This document shows positions 1 through 5,471 of a stretch of 5,471 nucleotides of DNA, piece by piece. Position 1 is the first letter of the stretch. Each line of letters begins with the position of its first letter. Position numbers and translations under genes: made by a program. This DNA comes from Nanohaloarchaea archaeon PL-Br10_U2g5 (GTDB taxonomy: Archaea; Halobacteriota; Halobacteria; Halobacteriales; Haloferacaceae). The notes beneath the pieces are model-generated. The model saw nothing but the letters and a program-made list of their open reading frames with translations. It did not search any database and was not told where the DNA came from. The stretch is taken from positions 1-5,471 of the forward strand of contig LKMY01000140.1 in the NCBI GenBank assembly GCA_001564205.1, given 5' to 3'.

Positions 1-1052
1 AACATCTCACCGTTGAACACCCAGACGACGAACGTCGCCGCCGCCAGCTTCACGAGGAGGAACGGCCACGCGTCACCGGTGATCGAAACGATCGACTCCG
101 GAAGGAGTCGGCCGGTCCAGGTCACGATCAGTTCGTTAACGACGTGTTTCGGGACGAGATTCGACGTCCCGGTCAGCGCCGGCATCCAGTTGAGCCCGAT
201 GACGTTCGCGACGCCGTCGATCGCGTGCCCCCAGATGATGACGAACCCGGCGAAGCCGGTCCCCTGCCGGATCGTCGGCTCGTATCCGGTTGCGAGCGTC
301 CACGTGATAGCGGTCGAAACGGTCGCGATCAGCAGCGTCAACACCAGTATCACCGGGTAGAACGCGACGTAGTCGGTCACAACGGAGAGGTACGAGAGGT
401 ACGCGAACGTCGTGGCGAGTCCGACGGCCCCCATTGCGAACAGCGCGTGCGCGTAGTCGTCGACCAGTCCGCGGTCGGCGAGCGCGTACGCAGCAAGGAC
501 ACAGCCGAGCGTGAACGCGAAAACGGTGAAGTAGATGAACGGACTGATCAACAGAGCGCTCGCTGGGTAAGATATCAGCGGCTCCGTCTCGGCCCGGAGG
601 GCGGCGATACCAGCGTCTTCGACGGTTCTGAGGGCCCCACCGAGCAGCATGAACGGGAACAGCGCGTAGAAGAATCGAAGCTCGGTACCGATATTCAGCC
701 GGCGGAGGAGGAAGACGACGCCGATCAGCATCGCGAGGAGAATCACAACGTAGCTCACCGTCGAGATCGTGGTGTAGCCGGGGAACGCGACGACATCGCC
801 CGCCTCGACGGCAGCCGCACACGCCGTGGAGCTGCCGAGCAGCTCGGTCCCGCCGGCGTCGCGGACGGCACACTGTGCGCCCTGTCCGTCCGCCGCAACC
901 GGCCCCCAAAAGTATCGCCAGAGGAACCGATCGTACACGATCCGTGGGAAGACGACTGCTCCGACCGCGAGAAGCGCCGTGACGGCGCCGACGGCCGCCG
1001 CCCATGCCCGCTCCGGCGATAATCCGAATCGCTCTTCGACCCCAGTGCTCAT
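1..1052 (-). CDS. DUF63 family integral membrane protein (C-terminus cut by window edge)
   Basis: Translating the minus strand from the ATG at 1052 gives 350 residues with no stop before the window edge, so the C-terminus is missing. The protein is hydrophobic, with about seven or eight likely membrane segments (roughly residues 16-35, 97-116, 125-141, 165-190, 201-222, 228-250, 266-287 and 328-345). Motifs I associate with the archaeal DUF63 family are [15 protein letters not shown] (133-147), the segment [15 protein letters not shown] (275-289) with His276 and Asp279, and KHVVNE (302-307). The charged or polar residues His276, Asp279, His303 and Glu307 lie in or beside predicted membrane segments and could form a functional site; this is inference. 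The function of the family is not known. The ATG at 1052 is the only reasonable start, because an in-frame TGA lies about 45 bases upstream with no ATG, GTG or TTG between. The lrp-type gene ends 89 bases upstream on the same strand, and I see no clear TATA box between, so cotranscription is possible. The family call is fairly sure; no function is claimed. Confidence 0.85.
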   Translation of the reverse strand, partial: MSTGVEERFGLSPERAWAAAVGAVTALLAVGAVVFPRIVYDRFLWRYFWGPVAADGQGAQCAVRDAGGTELLGSSTACAAAVEAGDVVAFPGYTTISTVSYVVILLAMLIGVVFLLRRLNIGTELRFFYALFPFMLLGGALRTVEDAGIAALRAETEPLISYPASALLISPFIYFTVFAFTLGCVLAAYALADRGLVDDYAHALFAMGAVGLATTFAYLSYLSVVTDYVAFYPVILVLTLLIATVSTAITWTLATGYEPTIRQGTGFAGFVIIWGHAIDGVANVIGLNWMPALTGTSNLVPKHVVNELIVTWTGRLLPESIVSITGDAWPFLLVKLAAATFVVWVFNGEM

Positions 1053-1141
1053 GCTCTTCGTTCGGGGTGTTCCCGAGTTGAGCGTTCCGGTCTTGTGTCA
1101 TCGGGCCGGGCCGAGGACCGTTTCGAACCGGCTGTCTGCTC

Positions 1142-1591
1142 TCAGATCGGTGGCCCGTCCAGCTCGTAGTCGGTACCGAGGATGATCATCGTCTGTGACC
1201 GCGAGAAGCCGTCCATCTCGGCGACGCGCTCGAACATTAGCTCCCGGAGCCGGTCGGTGTCCTCAGCGACGACGCGGAGGATCACGTCCCACTCACCCGT
1301 CGTCAGGTGAATCTCTCTGACACCTTCGATATCCCGGAGGCGCTCGAGCGCGTCCTCCTCGCGGCCCTGTTCGACGCGGAGGCCGACGAACGCGCTGACG
1401 CCGTAGCCGACTGCCTTCGAATCGATCTCGGCGTGATACCCCTCGATGACACCGGCGTCTTCCATGCGGCCGACCCGGTCGTGGACGGTTGCACTGGACA
1501 TATCGATCCGGCGTGCAACCTCTGAGAACGGTGTTCGAGCGTCCTCTTGAAGGATCCGGAGGATCGCGCGATCCGTCTCATCGAGTTCCAT
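1142..1591 (-). CDS. Lrp/AsnC family transcriptional regulator
   Basis: This is a 149-residue cytoplasmic DNA-binding protein of the usual Lrp/AsnC length. Residues 1-60 form the winged helix-turn-helix: the opening ELDETDRAILRILQEDART is the classic first helix, and MSSATVHDRVGRMEDAGVI (31-49) carries the recognition helix. Residues 66-145 form the ligand-binding and oligomerisation (RAM) domain, with the effector-loop motif GEWD at 99-102, where many family members have G-[DE]-[YF]-D. Such regulators usually bind amino acids and act as octamers or dimers; the ligand cannot be read from this sequence. The start ATG at 1591 is supported because the protein opens exactly at the conserved domain. 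It lies between the phosphopantothenate synthetase gene (89 bases upstream) and the DUF63 gene (89 bases downstream), all on one strand. A GTGA-N4-TCAC dyad sits 20-31 bases ahead of its start and may serve autoregulation. The DUF63 gene is the nearest candidate target. Family assignment is firm; targets are unknown. Confidence 0.95.
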   Translation of the reverse strand: MELDETDRAILRILQEDARTPFSEVARRIDMSSATVHDRVGRMEDAGVIEGYHAEIDSKAVGYGVSAFVGLRVEQGREEDALERLRDIEGVREIHLTTGEWDVILRVVAEDTDRLRELMFERVAEMDGFSRSQTMIILGTDYELDGPPI

Positions 1592-1610
1592 GCCCGTGAT
1601 AGGCCGGCAG

Positions 1611-1622
1611 GTGACTTTTCAC
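1611..1622 (-). promoter_or_regulatory. GTGA-N4-TCAC dyad in the lrp promoter region, candidate operator
   Basis: The plus strand reads GTGACTTTTCAC; its two 4-base arms are perfect inverted repeats around a T4 spacer. The site lies 20-31 bases upstream of the lrp-type ATG at 1591, where the basal promoter of a leaderless haloarchaeal gene would sit. The A-rich centre on the minus strand is the only AT-rich patch in this gap and could stand in for a weak TATA box. Binding by the adjacent Lrp-type protein is plausible, since autoregulation is common in that family, but the arms are short and this may be chance. Confidence 0.3.
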
Positions 1623-1680
1623 TTCCGGCGATCCGCCGTTTCGTTCTGACGAGGCCTCCGGTTCGCCGCCGGTCAGGTAG

Positions 1681-2445
1681 CTACTTTTCAGCGGGTGTCG
1701 CAAACGTCCCCCCGCGGATCGCAGACTCGGCCGCGGCGAGCGCCTCGTCCGTGTTGAACTCGTCGATGACGCCCCGTAGTTCGGCCGAATCGGCCTCTGC
1801 GAGATCGCGAGCATGAGCGGCCACGTTCGGAACTGCCCGGAGGAGATTGTCGATAATCGGAATCGCGGCCGTCCGGGGCGAGCGGCTCCCGGGATTGAGG
1901 TCGATCACGATTTCCGTCTTCCCCATCGCGGCGAGCGCCTCGGCGCGGTCGCCGTCCTCCAGCGGGACGACGACGACGTCGGCGGCCTCGATCCCGTTGG
2001 CGTCGACGATGCCGCGGGCGTGGTCCAAGCCGGGGATTTCGCCGTCCCCTTCCAGTCCCTTCACTTCGTCGGCGCCGTGCTCGCGGAGATGATCGGCGAT
2101 TCGGCGGACGCGTTCGTCGGTGTGGTTGAAGAGGTTCACCTCGATGTCGGCGTCGACCGCGTCGGCGAGGGCAACCGTCTCTTCGGGTGCTAGCGCCGCG
2201 ACGTTACCGTTTACCGAGATCACGGGGTGGTCGGCGGTGAGCAGCGTTGCGGCCGCGGCACGCTCGGCGTCGTCCGCACTCGGAAGCGTCCGCTCACCCA
2301 GCAGGTAATCGAACGCCTCACCGCGTCCCTGCGCGATGAGTCCCTGTTTGGAAGTGATCCCCTTCTGTACGCCCGCTTCGATCCGGTGGCGCGTCACGAG
2401 CGACGCGTACCGCGGATGGTCGTCGGGAATCTCCGTCTCTGTCAT
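1681..2445 (-). CDS. 4-phosphopantoate--beta-alanine ligase (archaeal phosphopantothenate synthetase)
   Basis: This 254-residue protein matches the archaeal phosphopantothenate synthetase family (EC 6.3.2.36, formerly DUF137) in length and motifs. The enzyme joins 4-phosphopantoate and beta-alanine with ATP to give 4'-phosphopantothenate, the archaeal route to CoA after pantoate kinase. It acts in the cytoplasm. Recognisable blocks are IPDDHPRYASL (6-16), RHRIEAGVQKGITSKQGLIA (19-38), GRGEAFDYLLGE (40-51), ISVNGNVAAL (76-85), EVNLFNHTDERV (102-113) and DLNPGSRSPRTA (182-193) followed by IPIIDNLLRAVPN (195-207). The ATG at 2445 puts the conserved opening only five residues in, and a TTTAAT box sits at the right distance for a leaderless message. 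Pantoate kinase, the preceding enzyme, is not beside it here. The upstream neighbour is a divergent small gene; downstream lies the lrp-type gene on the same strand. The assignment is strong. I leave the symbol blank because usage for the archaeal enzyme varies. Confidence 0.93.
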   Translation of the reverse strand: MTETEIPDDHPRYASLVTRHRIEAGVQKGITSKQGLIAQGRGEAFDYLLGERTLPSADDAERAAAATLLTADHPVISVNGNVAALAPEETVALADAVDADIEVNLFNHTDERVRRIADHLREHGADEVKGLEGDGEIPGLDHARGIVDANGIEAADVVVVPLEDGDRAEALAAMGKTEIVIDLNPGSRSPRTAAIPIIDNLLRAVPNVAAHARDLAEADSAELRGVIDEFNTDEALAAAESAIRGGTFATPAEK

Positions 2446-2467
2446 ACCGGAGCCTCGCGATGCGTCG

Positions 2468-2474
2468 ATTAAAG
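2468..2474 (-). promoter_or_regulatory. TATA-like box for the phosphopantothenate synthetase gene
   Basis: The minus strand reads CTTTAAT here, centred about 26 bases upstream of the ATG at 2445. This resembles the haloarchaeal TATA consensus and predicts transcription starting at or just before the start codon, with a leaderless message. No purine-rich ribosome-binding site is seen between the box and the ATG. Confidence 0.5.
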
Positions 2475-2552
2475 TGAACCGTTCGGAAAGTACGGCCCCG
2501 ACGGCCTGCGCTTACCGCTCATCGCGACCTGACTGTCTCGAGTAGCGATCTG

Positions 2553-2560
2553 TTAACTAA
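2553..2560 (+). promoter_or_regulatory. TATA-like box for the small plus-strand gene
   Basis: TTAACTAA is the AT-rich patch nearest the start. Its centre lies about 32 bases upstream of the ATG at 2589, which would give a message with only a few leader bases. It is an imperfect match to the haloarchaeal TATA consensus. It also argues against a TTG start at 2562, which would lie nearly inside the promoter. Confidence 0.35.
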
Positions 2561-2588
2561 GTTGTTGGACGTAGTACATCGAACCGTG

Positions 2589-2825
2589 ATGGATCGCACT
2601 GGCAAGTACACGATCGTGGACGCGTGTAACGACCACGGGGCGATCACGCTCCGTGAACATCCGAGAAACGGAACGCTGTACGTCGTCGAGTACGACGATC
2701 CGCACGTGGAAGCCGAGCTTGCGTCGCTCGAAACCGGCTCGGTTGTGGAGATGGAACTCCGCCGGGCAGGACGCAGAGGAAACGCGTGGTGTGCCGAGTC
2801 GGCGCGACCGGTCGACGCCGTCTGA
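2589..2825 (+). CDS. small uncharacterised haloarchaeal protein (78 aa)
   Basis: I do not recognise a named family with confidence. The 78-residue product is acidic to neutral, has no membrane segment or signal peptide, and alternates in a way that suggests a small beta-rich domain: KYTIVDA (6-12), AITLREH (18-24), TLYVVEYDD (29-37), a short helix around 38-47, then SVVEMELRRAGRRGNAWCAE (51-70). The basic run RRAGRRGNAW after a beta strand could bind nucleic acid or another anion; this is only inference. There are two cysteines (Cys13 and Cys68) and no metal-binding cluster. I chose the ATG at 2589; in-frame TTG codons at 2562 and 2565 and a GTG at 2586 also exist, but the ATG fits the promoter-like box better. 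The gene diverges from the phosphopantothenate synthetase gene (143 bases between starts) and converges on the mutase gene with 20 bases between stops. Support for coding comes from the folded-looking sequence and the fitting promoter and terminator. Confidence 0.72.
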   Translation: MDRTGKYTIVDACNDHGAITLREHPRNGTLYVVEYDDPHVEAELASLETGSVVEMELRRAGRRGNAWCAESARPVDAV

Positions 2826-2842
2826 TCACCCTGTCCGCGATG

Positions 2843-2845
2843 TTT

Positions 2846-2847
<2 letters not shown>
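2843..2847 (+). terminator. oligo-T termination signal after the small plus-strand gene
   Basis: A run of five T lies 18 bases past the TGA stop of the plus-strand gene, in GC-rich surroundings. Archaeal RNA polymerase commonly ends at such T-runs without a hairpin. The run overlaps the last codon positions of the convergent mutase gene, whose TAA stop is read from 2848 to 2846. Confidence 0.45.
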
Positions 2848-4546
<1,699 letters not shown>

Positions 4547-4570
4547 GCCTCGAGCTTCCCGCCGGTACCG

Positions 4571-4576
4571 TATAAA
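4571..4576 (-). promoter_or_regulatory. TATA box of the acyl-CoA mutase gene
   Basis: The minus strand reads TTTATA, centred about 27 bases upstream of the ATG at 4546. This is the expected spacing for a leaderless haloarchaeal transcript beginning at or next to the start codon. No Shine-Dalgarno-like sequence lies between. It is the clearest promoter in the window and implies the mutase is transcribed independently of the usp gene 115 bases upstream. Confidence 0.7.
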
Positions 4577-4578
4577 CG

Positions 4579-4589
4579 TTCATTATGAA
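4579..4589. promoter_or_regulatory. 11-bp palindrome TTCAT-T-ATGAA abutting the mutase TATA box, candidate operator
   Basis: The two 5-base arms are perfect inverted repeats with a one-base centre. The site starts two bases upstream of the TTTATA box, thus covering the position of the TFB recognition element. A protein bound here would be well placed to affect loading of the basal factors. The surroundings are GC-rich, so an AT-rich perfect dyad stands out. Which regulator would bind is unknown. Confidence 0.4.
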
Positions 4590-4661
4590 TTTGGCACGAA
4601 ACGGCAGCGGGCGACCTGTCCTCGGTCGTCAGTCGTGCGTCGCTCCCGGGGCGTATTCGTT

Positions 4662-5090
4662 CTATTTCCGGTTCGGGAGCGCGACGACGGGTATCTCGCC
4701 CTCCGTTACGAGCCGCAACGAGTGGTCGCCGGAGAGAAACTGCGTGATCCGGTTTCCGCCGCGAGACCGGTACACGATCGCGGTTGCCCCGACATCGTTC
4801 GCGGCGTCGAAGATGGCCTCCACGACGTCTCGGCCGTACGCCGTGTGCTCGTCGGCGTCGGGGAACACGTCGCGGACGGCGGCGTACGACTCCGCCGCGA
4901 TTTCCTCCGACTGCTCGACTGGCGTCTTGTCAGGGACGCCGTCCCCCTTCTCGACGACGTACAGTGCGGTCACTCGCTTCGGATCGTACGGCTCGAGCGC
5001 TGTCGCCGTGGTCGCGGCGTCGTTCTCGTTGGCGACGGGTAAGAGCACGTGGCCGAGAAGGTCAGACTGATCGTCATCGGTGTGTGTCAT
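4662..5090 (-). CDS. UspA-family (universal stress protein) protein
   Basis: The 142-residue product is a single Usp domain, the normal size for the family, and likely a cytoplasmic dimer that may bind nucleotide. The first strand and its loop are HVLLPVANENDA (14-25), followed by helices and strands typical of the fold: VTALYVVEK (40-48), a central helix PVEQSEEIAAESYAAVRDVF (57-76), the strand ATAIVYRSRGG (102-112) and the closing strand IPVVALPN (133-140). The nucleotide-binding G-2x-G-9x-G-[ST] signature is altered: RSRGGNRITQFLSGDHS (108-124) has glycines but no clean match, so ATP binding is uncertain. I chose the ATG at 5090, after which the domain begins directly; an in-frame ATG at 5252 would add a 54-residue tail encoded partly by a tandem repeat and without family support. 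It follows trkH on the same strand after 180 bases. Usp proteins often accompany transporters in haloarchaea, so a role in gating or sensing for potassium uptake is plausible. Confidence 0.88.
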   Translation of the reverse strand: MTHTDDDQSDLLGHVLLPVANENDAATTATALEPYDPKRVTALYVVEKGDGVPDKTPVEQSEEIAAESYAAVRDVFPDADEHTAYGRDVVEAIFDAANDVGATAIVYRSRGGNRITQFLSGDHSLRLVTEGEIPVVALPNRK

Positions 5091-5114
5091 ACGAGGTGAT
5101 CTATATTCGCGGGG

Positions 5115-5120
5115 TAAGAA
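5115..5120 (-). promoter_or_regulatory. weak TATA-like element for the usp gene
   Basis: The minus strand reads TTCTTA, centred about 27 bases upstream of the ATG at 5090, the right spacing for a leaderless transcript. A more AT-rich patch at 5101-5108 (GAATATAG on the minus strand) is only about 14 bases from the ATG, too close to serve as its TATA box. Both are weak, and the gene may instead be read through from trkH. Confidence 0.25.
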
Positions 5121-5193
5121 GCTGACTGCTGTCGGTCGCGTGGCGCGGAGACGATCGATGCGGCCCTCCGCGATGGAGTTTCGTTCCTCGAAC

Positions 5194-5238
5194 TGATCCG
5201 TCCGAAAGTGACCCGTCCGAAAGTGACTCGTCCGGGAG
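5194..5238. repeat. 15-bp direct tandem repeat, three copies
   Basis: Three head-to-tail copies follow one another without spacers: TGATCCGTCCGAAAG, TGACCCGTCCGAAAG and TGACTCGTCCGGGAG. Copies 1 and 2 differ at one base, and copy 3 differs from copy 2 at three. A further decayed start (TGGCCC) follows. The array lies in the trkH-usp intergenic region, about 33 bases past the trkH stop and about 104 bases ahead of the usp start. It may be slippage-derived, or iterated binding sites for a regulator of usp; the sequence does not decide between these. Confidence 0.8.
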
Positions 5239-5270
5239 TGGCCCACCTGCACCGAGACCCGAGTCGGCGA

Positions 5271-5471
5271 TCAGTCGTCGATCCCGGCGACGAGCAGCGC
5301 GAGCACCGGGACGATCTCCAGCCGGCCGATCCACATGAGACCGATCATCAACAGCTTCGTCGTGTTCGGGAGGAACTCGTAGCTGCCGAATGGCCCGAGC
5401 GGGCCGAGCGCGGGGCCGATGTTCCCGATCGTCGCGAGCGACGCGGCGATCGCCTCGATCCCGCTCAGCGG
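5271..5471 (-). CDS. trkH: TrkH-family potassium transporter, C-terminal fragment (cut by window edge)
   Basis: The last 66 codons and the TGA stop are visible; the rest lies beyond the right edge. The fragment contains SLATIGNIGPALGPLGPFGS (11-30 of the visible part), matching the fourth pore-loop repeat of TrkH/KtrB proteins, where the glycine of TIGNIGP lies in the selectivity filter region. The following segment TKLLMIGLMWIGRLEIVPVL (38-57) is the last membrane helix, including the GRLE motif typical of the family, and the protein ends in a short acidic tail GIDD. TrkH is the membrane channel subunit for potassium uptake and normally works with a cytoplasmic TrkA ring, not visible here. 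For a halophile that balances salt with internal potassium this is a core function. The usp gene follows on the same strand. Confidence 0.92.
   Translation of the reverse strand, partial: PLSGIEAIAASLATIGNIGPALGPLGPFGSYEFLPNTTKLLMIGLMWIGRLEIVPVLALLVAGIDD

Noticed and set aside
136..1101. A 321-codon minus-strand frame and a 292-codon plus-strand frame over the DUF63 gene
   Set aside because: Both give arginine-rich, low-complexity products. A third frame, starting at 1052 on the minus strand, gives a coherent membrane protein with DUF63 motifs.
2562..2825. TTG start for the small plus-strand gene
   Set aside because: The TTG at 2562 lies two bases from the probable TATA box and would leave no room for a leader. 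The ATG at 2589 fits leaderless spacing better.
4662..5252. Longer usp reading with a start at 5252
   Set aside because: The extra 54 residues include HFRT-type repeats coming from the 15-bp tandem repeat and do not fit the Usp fold, which begins right after the ATG at 5090.

Overview
The window is GC-rich and reads as a halophilic archaeon (class Halobacteria). Its proteins are strongly acidic, TATA-type promoter elements lie about 26-28 bases upstream of start codons with no ribosome-binding site between (leaderless transcripts), and the gene families are typical of haloarchaea: DUF63, the archaeal phosphopantothenate synthetase, a short Lrp regulator, and TrkH next to a UspA protein. I identified the genes by reading translated frames and recalling family motifs. 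No database search was possible.

Layout, left to right: (1) 1-1052, minus: DUF63 membrane protein, cut by the left edge. (2) 1142-1591, minus: Lrp/AsnC-type regulator. (3) 1681-2445, minus: 4-phosphopantoate--beta-alanine ligase, a step of archaeal CoA synthesis. (4) 2589-2825, plus: small uncharacterised protein, the only plus-strand gene. (5) 2846-4546, minus: B12-dependent acyl-CoA mutase large subunit. (6) 4662-5090, minus: UspA-family protein. (7) 5271-5471, minus: C-terminus of a TrkH potassium transporter, cut by the right edge. Gaps between genes run from 20 to 180 bases, and no gene-free stretch exceeds 300 bases.

The most interesting point is the mutase. Pipelines would probably call it methylmalonyl-CoA mutase. 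Counted along the protein, however, the two residues that bind the substrate carboxylate in true methylmalonyl-CoA mutase (Tyr89 and Arg207 in the Propionibacterium enzyme) are Phe89 and Gln207 here. That pair is the signature of isobutyryl-CoA mutase (IcmA), so the likely reaction is isobutyryl-CoA to n-butyryl-CoA. The protein lacks the B12-binding domain, so a separate small subunit must be encoded elsewhere.

Functionally, the window combines CoA synthesis and CoA-ester rearrangement, an amino-acid-type regulator next to a membrane protein of unknown function, and a potassium transporter with a Usp partner. There is no sign of mobile elements, CRISPR, RNA genes or a defence system. Smaller points of interest are an 11-bp palindrome abutting the mutase TATA box, a dyad in the lrp promoter region, and a 15-bp tandem repeat between trkH and usp.
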